Notes under the pieces: model-generated
Told to the model about the DNA's origin: nothing
Database searches by the model: none
What the model saw: the letters and a program-made list of their open reading frames with translations, nothing else
Part shown: piece after piece, positions 51,215 to 61,266 of the stretch
Position numbering within the stretch: position 1 is the first letter of the stretch
Layout of the letters: every line of letters begins with the position of its first letter
Program-made: the position numbers and the translations under genes
Source of the DNA: Bifidobacterium tissieri
GTDB taxonomy: Bacteria; Actinomycetota; Actinomycetes; Actinomycetales; Bifidobacteriaceae
NCBI RefSeq assembly: GCF_002259645.1
Contig: NZ_MWWV01000001.1
Span: forward strand, 62,001 to 126,000
DNA: 64,000 nt
Direction: 5' to 3'

Positions 51215-51265
51215 AGGCCCTTGAAGCGTTGGAATTCCAAGAATCGCAACGCTTCAAGGGCCTTC
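51215..51265. terminator. Bidirectional terminator between tRNA-Leu and rdgB
   Basis: 18-bp stem AAGGCCCTTGAAGCGTTG with its perfect complement and a 15-base loop. Confidence 0.85.
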
Positions 51266-51282
51266 ACATATCTCTCGCCATC

Positions 51283-51981
51283 TCACCGCATGTCGGCGTG
51301 CAGCACGAGTCGGCGGATGCTGGGCACCAGTCGGCGGATGGCCTTGGAACGGTGCGAGATCGCGTTCTTCTCCTCCGGTTCCAGCTCAGCGGACGTGAGC
51401 GGATGCCCCGCTTCGGCGGCACGGGCCGGCTGATCGTCGGGCACGAAGATCGGGTCATAGCCGAATCCATGCTCGCCACGCGGCTCGCGGATGATCACGC
51501 CCTGCATGTCCCCGAGCTCCACGTTCTCGTTATGGATCTCGTACGGCGGTTCGGTACGGCCGTCGTCGGTCTCCGGCACCACCAGCGCGGCCGCGCAACG
51601 GAATCGTGCAGTGCGGTTGGCGTCGGGGATGTCCTCGATCTGTGCCAGCAGCAGTCGGTTGTTGGCCACGTCGTCGCCATGCACGCCGGACCAGCGCGCG
51701 GACAGGATTCCGGGGGCGGCCCCCAGCACGTCCACGATCAGCCCGGAATCATCGGCCACGGCGGGCAGTCCGGTGCGGCGGACCACGTCACGTGCCTTGA
51801 GCAGTGCGTTCTGCTCGAAGGAGACGCCGTTCTCCACCGGATCGGGAAGGTTCAGCGACCCCGCCGTCACCAGTTCGATCCGTTCGGCGTCGGCACCCAG
51901 ATCCTCCACAAGAATGCGCTTGATCTCGGCCAGCTTGCCTTCGTTGTGGGTGGCCACCACCATGGTGATCCTGTCGCTCAT
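51283..51981 (-). CDS. rdgB: dITP/XTP pyrophosphatase
   Basis: It hydrolyses non-canonical purine triphosphates and so keeps them out of DNA and RNA. It has 232 residues, with the ATG at 51981 behind GAGGAGGA. Signatures are VVATHNEGKLAEIKRIL, NALLKARDV, VADDSGLIVDVLGAAPGILSARW and GYDPIFVPDD. It is downstream of rph in a two-gene operon, a common actinobacterial pairing. Confidence 0.95.
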   Translation of the reverse strand: MSDRITMVVATHNEGKLAEIKRILVEDLGADAERIELVTAGSLNLPDPVENGVSFEQNALLKARDVVRRTGLPAVADDSGLIVDVLGAAPGILSARWSGVHGDDVANNRLLLAQIEDIPDANRTARFRCAAALVVPETDDGRTEPPYEIHNENVELGDMQGVIIREPRGEHGFGYDPIFVPDDQPARAAEAGHPLTSAELEPEEKNAISHRSKAIRRLVPSIRRLVLHADMR

Positions 51982-52082
51982 AGCGATTCCTCCTCAACCG
52001 TTCGATTCCGTCAATTCCATTGGGCTTCATCAAGTCCCAGGTCCGTCGGCTCCGACGCGGCATCACGCCGTTCCGACACCCG

Positions 52083-52847
52083 TCAGTTCTCCTGCAGGGC
52101 CTTGCGCTGCATGGCCTGCAGCTCCTTGTTGCCCTTCTCGGCAAGGTCGAGCAGCTCGCCCAGCTCCTTGCGCGTGAAGGGACGGTGTTCGGCGGTGCCC
52201 TGGATCTCGATGAACGCGCCGGCGCCGGTCATGGCCACGTTCATGTCGGTCATGGCGTTGCTGTCCTCCACGTAGGGCAGGTCGAGCATCGGCTTGCCGT
52301 CGATCACGCCCACCGACACGGCGGACACCTGATCGCGCAGCACGGTACGGTTCGCGCGAAGCACCTTGTGCTCCTTGGCCCAGGCCACGGCGTCGGCGAG
52401 CGCCACGTATGCGCCGGTGATGGATGCCGTGCGCGTGCCGCCGTCGGCCTGCAGCACGTCGCAGTCGATCTGGATCTGGTTTTCGCCGAGGGCCTTCATG
52501 TCGACCACGCCACGCAGGCAGCGGCCGATGAGTCGGCTGATCTCGTGGGTGCGTCCGCCGATCTTGCCACGTACGGATTCGCGATCGGTGCGTTCGGTGG
52601 TGGCACGGGGAAGCATGGAGTATTCGGCGGTGACCCAGCCGAGGCCGGAGTCCTTGCGCCAGCGGGGTACGCCCTGCGTGAACGTGGCGGTGCACATCAC
52701 GCGCGTATTGCCGCATTCGATGAGCACGGAGCCTTCCGGAACGTCGGTCCAGTGCCGGGTGATCTTCACCGGGCGCAGTTCGTCCACCGCGCGTCCGTCG
52801 GGACGGATCGTCTGGGTGGCGTCAAGCATGTCTTTGATCTGAACCAT
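52083..52847 (-). CDS. rph: Ribonuclease PH
   Basis: A phosphorolytic 3' exoribonuclease that trims tRNA precursors. It has 254 residues, with the ATG at 52847 after GGAGG. Signatures are [61 protein letters not shown] and [19 protein letters not shown]. The length is normal. It precedes rdgB. Confidence 0.96.
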   Translation of the reverse strand: MVQIKDMLDATQTIRPDGRAVDELRPVKITRHWTDVPEGSVLIECGNTRVMCTATFTQGVPRWRKDSGLGWVTAEYSMLPRATTERTDRESVRGKIGGRTHEISRLIGRCLRGVVDMKALGENQIQIDCDVLQADGGTRTASITGAYVALADAVAWAKEHKVLRANRTVLRDQVSAVSVGVIDGKPMLDLPYVEDSNAMTDMNVAMTGAGAFIEIQGTAEHRPFTRKELGELLDLAEKGNKELQAMQRKALQEN

Positions 52848-53030
52848 TTGGTAGCCTCCGTAGCCTCCGTGCACGAACATTCGTGCAAGCAAACCGTATC
52901 GGGCTTCGCAGACATTGCCGGAGAACGAACGGACCGCTCCGGAACGAACCAGACGGAACCGTTCGTAATCATTCGGAATCGTTCGGGACGGTTCGGAATC
53001 GTTCACGGCCGCCCCTCTACACTGGGATGT

Positions 53031-53666
53031 ATGAGATTTCTGGCTGCGTTGTATCGCTTCGCCGTGGCTGCATGCTGCTTCGCCGGCACCTACGAGGTGT
53101 GGCATCTTCATCAGTATTCCTCGTTGGTGTATTTCACGTTCCAGACCACGCTGCTGCTCGGCGTGGTGATGCTGTGGACCGGCGCGGCCACGTTGCTCAA
53201 GGGCATCCAGCCGCCGGCATGGCTTAAGGGCTGTCTGACGCTGTACAGCGTGATCGCCGGATTGGTGGCGCTGTTCGTGCTGCCGGCGGCCGATCCTGCG
53301 ATCACGCCGCGCGTATTCGGCCTGCTCACGGTCACATGGGCGCATCGCGTGGTCCCCGTGGCCGCGCTGGTCGATTGGCTGCTGTTTGATCCGCATCGTC
53401 GTTTCAAGTGGCCGTATGCGTTGGGATGGATGGCGTATCTGCCTGTGTATGTGGCGTTCGTGCTGGTTCGCGCGGCCATCTGGCCGCATTCCGGACCGTT
53501 GGCCGACGGCACGCCGTACCCGTATGATTTCCTCAATCTGCCGATGCTGGGTTGGAGTCGTCTGGGCCTCAATATATTGGAATACGGTGGCGTGTTTTTG
53601 GCATTGGGACTAATACTGATAGTCATTGACAGGGCGCTGCCGCAGAAGGTGCTGGTCGCTTCCTGA
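53031..53666 (+). CDS. Pr6Pr family membrane protein
   Basis: It has 211 residues. Six hydrophobic segments, the conserved [17 protein letters not shown] near the first loop, and [29 protein letters not shown] in the middle match the Pr6Pr (FAR-17a/AIG1-like) family of unknown function. TACACT lies seven bases before the ATG and no Shine-Dalgarno sequence is visible, so it is likely leaderless. Confidence 0.82.
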   Translation: MRFLAALYRFAVAACCFAGTYEVWHLHQYSSLVYFTFQTTLLLGVVMLWTGAATLLKGIQPPAWLKGCLTLYSVIAGLVALFVLPAADPAITPRVFGLLTVTWAHRVVPVAALVDWLLFDPHRRFKWPYALGWMAYLPVYVAFVLVRAAIWPHSGPLADGTPYPYDFLNLPMLGWSRLGLNILEYGGVFLALGLILIVIDRALPQKVLVAS

Positions 53667-53730
53667 TCCACGCATCCGACGACGTCAATACGGCGTGACG
53701 TCGATACGACCATATAACGAAGAGGTAGTC

Positions 53731-55068
53731 ATGACGAACACTGATTATTCGGCCGCGATGATGACCGACATGTACGAGTACACGATGCTCGATGCCGCCA
53801 TGCTCGACGGCACCGCGGACCGCCGTTGCGTGTTCGAGGTGTTCACCCGTCATCTGCCGACGGGCCGACGCTACGGCATCGCCGCCGGTCTGGGACGCAT
53901 CGTGGACATGCTGAGGGATTTCCGTCCGAGCGAATCGGATCTGAAGTTCCTGCGCGATCGTCATGTGGTCAGCGAGAAGACCGCCAAGTGGCTGGAGAAC
54001 TTCCGCTTCTCGGGCACGATCCGCGCCTACCGTGAGGGCGAGGCGTTCTTCGCGAATTCGCCGATCCTGCAGATCGAGGGCACGTTCGCCGAATGCACGC
54101 TGCTGGAGACGCTGGTGCTGTCGGTGCTCAATTACGATTCCGCGATCGCGTCGGCTGCGTCGCGCATGACGTCGGCGGCCGGCAATCGTCCGTGCATGGA
54201 TATGGGCGGCCGTCGTACGAACGAGAGCGCGGCGGTGGCGGCCGCGCGTGCCGCGATCGTGGGCGGCTTCGCGGGAACCGCGAATCTGGCGGCGGCCAAG
54301 AAGTACGATCTGGTGTGCATCGGCACGGCCGCGCATGCGTTCACGCTGCTGCACGACGACGAACGCAGCGCCTTCGTCTCCCAGGTCAATGCGCTGGGAC
54401 CGGGCACCACGCTGCTGACCGACACGTACAACATCGAACAGGCGATCACCACGGCCGTGGAGGTGGCCGGCCCAGAGCTGGGCGGAATCCGCATCGATTC
54501 GGGAGATCTGGCATCGCTGGCCCAGCAGGCGCGCAAGCAGTTGGATTCGCTGGGCGCCACGAATACGAAGATCACGGTGACGAACGACCTTGACGAGTAT
54601 GCGCTGGCCGCGCTGGCCACCGCCCCGGTGGATTCGTACGGCGTGGGCACGATGCTGGTGACCGGTTCCGGCCACCCCACGTGCGCGATGGTGTACAAGC
54701 TGGTGGAGCGCGAGGGCGCCGACGGGCAGATGCACCCGGTGGCGAAGAAGTCGTTCGGCAAGAAGACCGACGGCTGGCGCAAGCGTGCGATGCGCTCGTA
54801 CCGGTACGGTCTGGCGCAGGGCGAGCTCGTGGTGTGCGGCCCGGCGGATCGTCTGGCCGAGTGGCAGGCTCCCGACGAATACGGCGATACCCGCGATCTG
54901 CTGATCACGGCGGTGGACCACGGCGACATCGACGAATCCCTCGCCAGCAAGGAGGCGCTGCTCGCGGCCCGCGACTACCATCGCAAGGCGCTTGACGAAC
55001 TGCCGGTCACCGCACTGTCGCTGATGAACGGCGAGCAGGCCATCCCCACCGAGATCATTACGATCTGA
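53731..55068 (+). CDS. pncB: Nicotinate phosphoribosyltransferase
   Basis: It starts NAD salvage from nicotinate. It has 445 residues, with the ATG at 53731 after AGAGG. Signatures are TDMYEYTMLDAAMLDG, VFEVFTRHLPTGRRYGIAAGLGR, SILQIEG-like PILQIEGTFAECTLLET, DMGGRRTNE and GIRIDSGDLASLAQQAR. It is 65 bases after the membrane protein gene, and a terminator follows. Confidence 0.95.
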   Translation: MTNTDYSAAMMTDMYEYTMLDAAMLDGTADRRCVFEVFTRHLPTGRRYGIAAGLGRIVDMLRDFRPSESDLKFLRDRHVVSEKTAKWLENFRFSGTIRAYREGEAFFANSPILQIEGTFAECTLLETLVLSVLNYDSAIASAASRMTSAAGNRPCMDMGGRRTNESAAVAAARAAIVGGFAGTANLAAAKKYDLVCIGTAAHAFTLLHDDERSAFVSQVNALGPGTTLLTDTYNIEQAITTAVEVAGPELGGIRIDSGDLASLAQQARKQLDSLGATNTKITVTNDLDEYALAALATAPVDSYGVGTMLVTGSGHPTCAMVYKLVEREGADGQMHPVAKKSFGKKTDGWRKRAMRSYRYGLAQGELVVCGPADRLAEWQAPDEYGDTRDLLITAVDHGDIDESLASKEALLAARDYHRKALDELPVTALSLMNGEQAIPTEIITI

Positions 55069-55127
55069 TCGCGCTGATCATCGACCGTCATCAGACGGTC
55101 AGCAGCGCCGATATACGGTCGAATGCA

Positions 55128-55189
55128 CGCCGAGGGGCCTTTCGCATCGTCGACATCCTTGTCATGACGATCCGAAAGGCCCCTCGGCG
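55128..55189. terminator. Bidirectional terminator after pncB
   Basis: 17-bp stem CGCCGAGGGGCCTTTCG with its perfect complement, and a 28-base loop that pairs further. Confidence 0.85.
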
Positions 55190-55204
55190 GAATGAATGCG
55201 CCGA

Positions 55205-55525
55205 TCAGCGCATTTCGTCGTAGATGCGCTTGCAGTCCGGGCACACCGGGTAGTCGGAGGGGTTGTGCTTGGGCACCCACACCTTGCCGCACAGCGCCAC
55301 CACGGGCCGGCCGGTCAGACGGGACTCGGCCATGCGCTCCTTTGATACGTAGTGCGCGAAACGGTCGGCGTCGCCGTCATCGGTACGCTGGCTCTCCGTC
55401 CTGGTCTCGGGGCGTTCCAGTACGGCGGTGCCGCTTCCCGTGTCGGGGGTGGACAGCGGGGAAACCGCATCGTCAAGCAGGACGGACTCGGTCATCGCAT
55501 TCGGTTCGGTCATCGCATGCATCAT
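55205..55525 (-). CDS. DUF3039 family protein
   Basis: It has 106 residues, with the ATG at 55525 behind AAAGGGA. A disordered N-terminus precedes the DUF3039 core: DRFAHYVSKERMAESRLTGRPVVALCGKVWVPKHNPSDYPVCPDCKRIYDEM. A Cys and a CPDC pair suggest a small zinc site. It is widespread in Actinobacteria; its function is unknown. Confidence 0.9.
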   Translation of the reverse strand: MMHAMTEPNAMTESVLLDDAVSPLSTPDTGSGTAVLERPETRTESQRTDDGDADRFAHYVSKERMAESRLTGRPVVALCGKVWVPKHNPSDYPVCPDCKRIYDEMR

Positions 55526-55626
55526 TTCAGTCCCTTTCTCACATCGTCGTTGTCGCCATTCATCTTATTACGGCGTATGTTCCATGATCTCGTCGCGTTT
55601 CCACCGTGCGAGGTAGTCTGGAATTC

Positions 55627-56118
55627 ATGACGATAGCTGTATGCCCCGGATCCTTTGATCCGGTCACTTCCGGCCACATCGATGTGATCGAGCGATGTGC
55701 GCTTCTGTTCGATCAGGTCCATGTCGTCGTGGCCGTGAACGCCGCGAAGAAGCCGATGTTCACCGAGGAGGAACGGGTGAACATGATCCGCGCCGCGCTG
55801 AGCGAGGACGGCTACCCCAACATTGTGGTGGACAGCACCGCCGGACTGATCACCGACTACTGCGCCCGGGTGGGGGCCAAGGTGATCGTGAAGGGGCTGC
55901 GTCAGAACGGCGACTATGAGGCCGAGTTGGGCATGGCGCTGGTGAACAAGCAGCTGGGCGGCGTGGAAACGATGTTCCTGCCGGCGAACCCGTTGAAGGA
56001 GCATATCTCCAGTTCCATCGTGAAGGACGTCGCCCGTCATGGCGGAGACGTGTCGGAGCTGGTGCCGCGTAGTGTGGCACCGCGACTGATCGAGGCGCTG
56101 GACAACGGAAAGAGATGA
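55627..56118 (+). CDS. coaD: Phosphopantetheine adenylyltransferase
   Basis: The penultimate step of coenzyme A synthesis. It has 163 residues. The nucleotidyltransferase motif is [16 protein letters not shown] (xxGH), then [22 protein letters not shown] and [16 protein letters not shown] lies seven bases before the ATG and there is no ribosome site, so it is probably leaderless. The stop overlaps the next ATG (ATGA). Confidence 0.95.
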   Translation: MTIAVCPGSFDPVTSGHIDVIERCALLFDQVHVVVAVNAAKKPMFTEEERVNMIRAALSEDGYPNIVVDSTAGLITDYCARVGAKVIVKGLRQNGDYEAELGMALVNKQLGGVETMFLPANPLKEHISSSIVKDVARHGGDVSELVPRSVAPRLIEALDNGKR

Positions 56119-57227
56119 CCATGAGCGACAATGATGATTTCGACGACACCGGCGAATCCGAAGTGGCCAATCGTGCGGGATCAGCCGGCAGGCATCCCAC
56201 CAGTCAGCCCTCCATCTGGTCGCGGGCGTCCGTGGCCCATCGACCGGTGAGGCAGACCAAAGCCGCCACCCAGCCGGTCGAGCAGGATCCGGTTCAGGAT
56301 CAGCCGGCCCAGCAGCCCCAGTCGACGCAACCGCAATCGCAGCCCGTCGTCAACACGGATGCCGATGCCACCGTGATCGACGACTCCACGCAGATGGCGG
56401 CGAGTCCACTGCCCAGCTATACGGAGAGCTATGCCAGCGCCGGGTACACGCCGTACGGTCAGGATTCGTATGGCCAGCAGTACGGTTCGTACGATCAGCA
56501 GACCTCGTATGTGCAGCCGTCGTATCAGCCGGATTCGTATCAACAGGATGCCTATCAGGACGATTCGTACCAGAGCGATCCCCAGCAGCCGTCCGGCGAC
56601 TACGACGATTCCGTTCCGCTGCCCAAGGATTACCAGTCCATGCTGCCGGACGATGACGAGAACGAGGAATTCAACAGCACCAAGGACCAGTTCACCACGG
56701 TGTACGATCTGCTCGATCAGATCGAGTCGCTGGTGGAGGAGTCCAAGACCGGATTCTTCAGCTCCCAGGTGCGCGTGGACCGTGAGGAGCTCACCTCGCT
56801 GCTGCGCGAGCTCAAGGCCAAGCTGCCGGTGCAGCTGGAACGGGCGTCGGCCCTGATGCGCGAATCCGAACGTCGTCTGGAGAACGCCCAGTCCCAGGCC
56901 AGCGCCATCGTGGCGGCCGCGCAGAGCAGGTCGAGCGCGATCATCCGTGACGCCAACGAACGGGCGCAGTTCCTGACGAGTCAGGAGAACGTGACGGCGT
57001 TGGCCACCGAACGCGCCCGTACGATCCTCGACACCGCGCAGGCCAAGGCCGACAAGCTGGTGCACGGAGCCGACCACTACTCCACCGCCGTGCTCACCGA
57101 GCTGAGCGAGCAGCTGGCCAAGGCATCGCACGGCGTGCAGAGCGGACTCGACGTTCTGGCCGAACGTCAGCGCGAGGCGGCGCAGGATCTTGACCATCTC
57201 ACCGATGACGACTATCCGCACGCCTGA
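56115..57227 (+). CDS. DivIVA-like coiled-coil protein with Tyr/Gln-rich low-complexity region
   Basis: It has 370 residues, translationally coupled to coaD. Residues about 50-170 are low complexity, rich in Gln, Ser, Tyr and Asp, with repeated (D/G)SYxQ units ([17 protein letters not shown]). After [16 protein letters not shown] comes a helical region: [17 protein letters not shown], then [35 protein letters not shown], typical of DivIVA-type coiled coils. The same gene order (coaD, coiled coil, yceD, rnc) occurs in mycobacteria. The role is probably cell-envelope or growth-pole related (inference). Confidence 0.8.
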   Translation: MTMSDNDDFDDTGESEVANRAGSAGRHPTSQPSIWSRASVAHRPVRQTKAATQPVEQDPVQDQPAQQPQSTQPQSQPVVNTDADATVIDDSTQMAASPLPSYTESYASAGYTPYGQDSYGQQYGSYDQQTSYVQPSYQPDSYQQDAYQDDSYQSDPQQPSGDYDDSVPLPKDYQSMLPDDDENEEFNSTKDQFTTVYDLLDQIESLVEESKTGFFSSQVRVDREELTSLLRELKAKLPVQLERASALMRESERRLENAQSQASAIVAAAQSRSSAIIRDANERAQFLTSQENVTALATERARTILDTAQAKADKLVHGADHYSTAVLTELSEQLAKASHGVQSGLDVLAERQREAAQDLDHLTDDDYPHA

Positions 57228-57255
57228 TCGCGCGGACGAACGAAACGAGGCAATT

Positions 57256-57861
57256 ATGACGAATGACAAGCATCCCGAGACTTCCCCGTGGGCGATTCCG
57301 GTGGCGCAGATCGCCAGCCGCCCCGGTCAGAGCAAGGAGGTCGATCAGGACTTCCCCGCCCCCAGCGGCATCGGCGACGAGGTGATCAGCATCGCCGAAG
57401 GCGCTCCCGTGCATGTGGACGGCTCGATCGATTCGATCGTCGATGGACTGATTCTCAACGCATCCGTAACGGCTCCCGTCACCGGGGAATGCTCCCGCTG
57501 TCTCAAGCCGCTTGACGGCGATCGCACGCTGCACGTCACCGCGTTCTTCCCGTACGCGCCGGACCACGATTCCCGCCGCAACGACGAGGAAGTGGACATC
57601 ATCGCCGGCGAGGAGGAGTCGGAGGACACCTACCCGCTGGCCGGCAACAACACGGTGATGGATCTGGAATCGCTGCTGCGTGACAATCTGGTGGAATCGC
57701 TGCCCGTGCAGCCGCTATGCCGTCCCGACTGCCTTGGCCTATGCTCGCAGTGCGGTGCCGATCTGAACGAGGACCCCGACCATCACCACGAGACGCATGA
57801 CATCCGCTGGTCGGCCCTTGAGGATCTCAAGGCCCAGCTCGAACAGCGTGAGCACGAGTAG
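57256..57861 (+). CDS. yceD: YceD/DUF177 family protein
   Basis: It has 201 residues, with the ATG at 57256 after ACGAGG. DUF177 features are VTAPVTGECSRCLKPLDGDRTLHVTAFF and, near the end, LCRPDCLGLCSQCGADLNEDPDHHH, a four-cysteine zinc-like pattern. It is directly upstream of rpmF, the usual context. Family members are linked to 23S rRNA and ribosome assembly. Confidence 0.92.
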   Translation: MTNDKHPETSPWAIPVAQIASRPGQSKEVDQDFPAPSGIGDEVISIAEGAPVHVDGSIDSIVDGLILNASVTAPVTGECSRCLKPLDGDRTLHVTAFFPYAPDHDSRRNDEEVDIIAGEEESEDTYPLAGNNTVMDLESLLRDNLVESLPVQPLCRPDCLGLCSQCGADLNEDPDHHHETHDIRWSALEDLKAQLEQREHE

Positions 57862-58004
57862 TCGCGAACGTTCGCGGACGCCCATATCCTGCCGCATTCC
57901 ACTGGGACGCAACCATCGTCAAGATGACAAAATCCACGAAGTGCGCTAGAATACCGAAGGCTTAAGCTCAATAACTAGTTATACATCGAAATAGAGGATC
58001 CGAA

Positions 58005-58199
58005 ATGGCACTGCCTAAGTACAAGACGTCGCGCGCCAACACGCATTCGCGCCGCGCCAACTGGAAGACTTCCGCCGCTCAGACCGTGGTCTGCCCGAAC
58101 TGTGGCGAGCCCGCTCTGCCGCACATGGCCTGCCCGAACTGCGGCCAGTTCCGCGGCCGCGTCTACCGCGACGCCATCAAGCCCGCTTTCAGCAAGTGA
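58005..58199 (+). CDS. rpmF: 50S ribosomal protein L32
   Basis: It has 64 residues. [21 protein letters not shown] is the L32 start, and [18 protein letters not shown] is the four-cysteine zinc-binding form. AGAGGATCC precedes the ATG, and a strong terminator follows. Confidence 0.97.
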   Translation: MALPKYKTSRANTHSRRANWKTSAAQTVVCPNCGEPALPHMACPNCGQFRGRVYRDAIKPAFSK

Positions 58200-58235
58200 G
58201 CTGAACCGGCTTCGTAGCGTTAGCGAATAAGCGAC

Positions 58236-58271
58236 AAGGACCCTGCCATCGACGGGTGGCAGGGTCCTTTT
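58236..58271 (+). terminator. Terminator of rpmF
   Basis: 13-bp stem AAGGACCCTGCCA / TGGCAGGGTCCTT followed by T. Confidence 0.92.
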
Positions 58272-58340
58272 GTATGCGCCTTGCATGCATTGCCATGATG
58301 TCATCGCATGACTCGCCCCATGACTAAGCTGGGATTCATT

Positions 58341-59054
58341 ATGTCTGAGAATCGCAATCCCGAAAACGACGCCCCCGCTCTGCTGCTCAAGGCACTGGGC
58401 GCCACGATCAGCCCCGAACTGCTGATCCACGCACTCACCCACCGTTCCTTCGCCCACGAGCACGAAGGCATGCCCAACAACGAACGACTGGAGTTCCTGG
58501 GCGATGCCGTGCTGGAACTGGTCACCACCGAAACCCTGTTCGCCAAACACCCCGATTTCTCCGAAGGGCAGATGGCCAAGATGAGGGCCAAGGCCGTGTC
58601 CGAGGAATCGCTGTCCGCCATCGCGCGCACCAAGCTCAATCTGGGCCAGTACATTCTGCTCGGCCGCGGTGAAGCCGATTCCGGCGGCGCCGACAAGGAT
58701 TCCATCCTGTGCGACACCGTCGAATCGCTGATCGGCGCAGTGTTCGTGGAACACGGCATCGAAGGCGCGCGGCCGGTGGTGCACGGTCTGATCGATGAGA
58801 CACTGACCGAAGTGACGCAGGAGGGTCCCGCCCTCGATTGGAAGACGTCCCTCACCGTAAAGGCGCACAAGAAGGGGCTAAGCGAACCGCAATACCGCAT
58901 GGAGGTGGGCGGCCCCGAATACCGTCCTGAATTCACCGCCCATGTGATCCTGTCCGACGGCAGCGAAATCGCCACCGCCACCGGATCGTCCAAGCGCAAG
59001 GCCCAGCTCGCCGCAGCGGAGATCGCCTGGCACGAGCTCGATCATCGTCGCTGA
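58341..59054 (+). CDS. rnc: Ribonuclease III
   Basis: It cleaves double-stranded RNA in rRNA processing and decay. It has 237 residues from the ATG at 58341; ATGs at 58308 and 58323 are also possible, because no strong ribosome site decides. The catalytic signature is NERLEFLGDAVLELV, with later DTVESLIGAVFVEHG. The double-stranded RNA-binding domain is at the C-terminus (DWKTSLTVKAHKKGLSEPQYR through GSSKRKAQLAAAEIAW). Confidence 0.95.
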   Translation: MSENRNPENDAPALLLKALGATISPELLIHALTHRSFAHEHEGMPNNERLEFLGDAVLELVTTETLFAKHPDFSEGQMAKMRAKAVSEESLSAIARTKLNLGQYILLGRGEADSGGADKDSILCDTVESLIGAVFVEHGIEGARPVVHGLIDETLTEVTQEGPALDWKTSLTVKAHKKGLSEPQYRMEVGGPEYRPEFTAHVILSDGSEIATATGSSKRKAQLAAAEIAWHELDHRR

Positions 59055-59380
59055 GGATTCGCCGACGATACGGCGATACTGACGATTGAGAATCGGGCGG
59101 CGGGTGCCTCATGCAATCGTCGCCCGTCATCTCACAGCTCTCACGGCGTCACGGTTTTCGGCCGGATTTCGGCGATGGCGCGATGGCGGTTTTGGCGATG
59201 GCACGGGACCGCACTAGACTGGCTTCAAACGCCATCCCGCGCCACAAACGCATATTGGCGATTCCCACCCGTCCGCACTTCGGGCACCCTACCATACGGA
59301 CCGGTACAGGACGTTTACTCTGTTTCAGTTACATGATCGAAGCATGCCGGTTGCGGGCATGCAAGGATTGAGAGGAAGAC
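59055..59380. other. Upstream region of ilvB
   Basis: 326 bases. A hairpin GCATGCC..GGGCATGC lies at 59342-59362, close to the ilvB start. I looked for a Leu/Ile/Val-rich leader peptide or a T-box and found no convincing one. Confidence 0.45.
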
Positions 59381-61243
59381 ATGGCATTGCCCACACCTCT
59401 GCAGGCATTCAGCGCAGTACCCAAAGGCCCTGTCGAAAAGCTGACGGCGGATAAGCACATCGTCAACGGGGAGAAAATGACCGGCGCACAGGCCGTGATC
59501 CGCGCACTGGAGGATCTGGGCGTCGAGGATGTCTTCGGCCTGCCCGGCGGTGCCATTCTGCCCGTGTACGACGCGCTCAACGACGACACGAAGTTCCGTT
59601 TCGTGCTCATGCGTCACGAGCAGGCCGTGGGCCACGCCGCGGAAGGGTACGCGGTCGCCACCGGCAAGGTGGGCGTGTGCATCGTCACGTCCGGGCCGGG
59701 TGCCACCAACACCGTCACCGCCATCGCGGACGCGAACATGGATTCCGTGCCGCTGGTGGTCATCACCGGTCAGGTGGGCGTGGGCGCGATCGGCACCGAC
59801 GCGTTCCAGGAGGCCGACATGGTCGGCATCACCTACCCGGTGGTCAAGCATTCGTATCTGGTCACCAACGCGGCCGACATTCCGCGCGTGCTGGCCGAGG
59901 CCTACTACGTGGCCAACTCCGGCCGTCCCGGTCCCGTGGTCGTGGATCTCACCAAGACCGCGCAGACCGAAACCCTGTACTACACGTGGCCGCAGCGCAT
60001 GATCCTGCCCGGCTACAACCCCACCACCAAGGCGCACGGCCGCGTGCTGGCCAACGCCGCCAAGCTGTTCGGCCAGTCCTACCGCCCGGTGCTGTACGTG
60101 GGCGGCGGCGCGGTGCGCTCCAAGGCCACCGAGCAGGTGCGCAAGCTGGCCGAAATCACCGGCGCTCCGATCGTCACTACGCTTCCTGCGCGTGGCATCG
60201 TGCCCGAGTCCGATGACAATGTGCTCGGCATGCTTGGCATGCACGGTACCGTGGCCGCCACCGGCGCGGTGCAGCAGTGCGATCTGCTCGTCGCGATCGG
60301 TGCCCGCTTCGATGACCGTGTCACCGGTTCGCTGCCCGACTTCGCTCCGGCCGCCCGCGTGATCCACATCGACATCGATCCCGCGGAGATCGGCAAGAAC
60401 CGCGCCGTCGACGTGCCGATCGTGGGCGACGTGGCCACCGTGATCACCGACCTCATTCCCGAGATCGTGCGCGATCAGGCCATCAACGGCAAGCCCGATC
60501 TGGAACCGTGGTGGTCCACCATCAACGAGCTGCGCGACAAGTACCCGATGTTCTACGACGAGCCGACCGACGGTTCGCTCGCTCCGCAGTGGGTGATCCA
60601 GCAGCTGAGCGACCAGGCCGATCCTGACACCATCTGGGTGTCCGACGTCGGCCAGCACCAGATGTGGGCCAGCCAATTCATCGACTTCAAGAACCCGAAC
60701 TCCTGGATCTCGTCCGGCGGCCTCGGCACCATGGGCTTCGGTCTGCCCGCAGCCATGGGCGCGCGCGTGGCCTTTGACAAGCCCGTCTGGCTCATCGCCG
60801 GCGACGGCAGCTTCCAGATGACCAGCGAGGAGCTGGCCGCGGCGTTCCTCGACCACCTGCCGGTGAAGATCGCTATCCTCAACAATTCGGTGTACGGCAT
60901 GGTCCGTCAGTGGCAGACGCTGTTCTACAAGCAGCATTATTCGGCCACGAATCTGCTCGACGGCGAGGCTCGTGAAGAGCAGATCGCCGAAGCCGACTTC
61001 GTCGATGTGCCCGATTTCGTCAGGCTCGCCGAGGCGTACGGCTGCGTGGGCATGCGCGCGTTCACCAAGGAGCAGGCGGTCGAGGCGATCACCAAGGCGA
61101 ACGAGATCAACGATCGTCCGGTGCTCATCGACTTCCGCGTGTGGAAGGACGCCATGGTGTGGCCGATGGTCTCCGCCGGCGACTCCAACTCCAACGTGAC
61201 GTACAAGCCCGGCATCCAGCCGCTCAAGGGCTCGCAGAACTAA
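59381..61243 (+). CDS. ilvB: Acetolactate synthase, large subunit
   Basis: The first common step of branched-chain amino acid synthesis, ThDP-dependent. It has 620 residues, with the ATG at 59381 after GGAAG. Signatures are FGLPGGAILPVYDAL, the catalytic Glu in MRHEQAVGHAAEGYA, the FAD/domain segment GARFDDRVTG, and the ThDP-Mg motif GDGSFQMTSEELAAAFLDHLPVKIAILNN. The small subunit follows after 23 bases. Confidence 0.96.
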   Translation: MALPTPLQAFSAVPKGPVEKLTADKHIVNGEKMTGAQAVIRALEDLGVEDVFGLPGGAILPVYDALNDDTKFRFVLMRHEQAVGHAAEGYAVATGKVGVCIVTSGPGATNTVTAIADANMDSVPLVVITGQVGVGAIGTDAFQEADMVGITYPVVKHSYLVTNAADIPRVLAEAYYVANSGRPGPVVVDLTKTAQTETLYYTWPQRMILPGYNPTTKAHGRVLANAAKLFGQSYRPVLYVGGGAVRSKATEQVRKLAEITGAPIVTTLPARGIVPESDDNVLGMLGMHGTVAATGAVQQCDLLVAIGARFDDRVTGSLPDFAPAARVIHIDIDPAEIGKNRAVDVPIVGDVATVITDLIPEIVRDQAINGKPDLEPWWSTINELRDKYPMFYDEPTDGSLAPQWVIQQLSDQADPDTIWVSDVGQHQMWASQFIDFKNPNSWISSGGLGTMGFGLPAAMGARVAFDKPVWLIAGDGSFQMTSEELAAAFLDHLPVKIAILNNSVYGMVRQWQTLFYKQHYSATNLLDGEAREEQIAEADFVDVPDFVRLAEAYGCVGMRAFTKEQAVEAITKANEINDRPVLIDFRVWKDAMVWPMVSAGDSNSNVTYKPGIQPLKGSQN

Positions 61244-61266
61244 GCAGGGAAAGGCAAGTAATCATC

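Noticed and set aside
59055-59380. Attenuator leader peptide or T-box before ilvB
   Set aside because: No run of branched-chain codons and no T-box consensus found.
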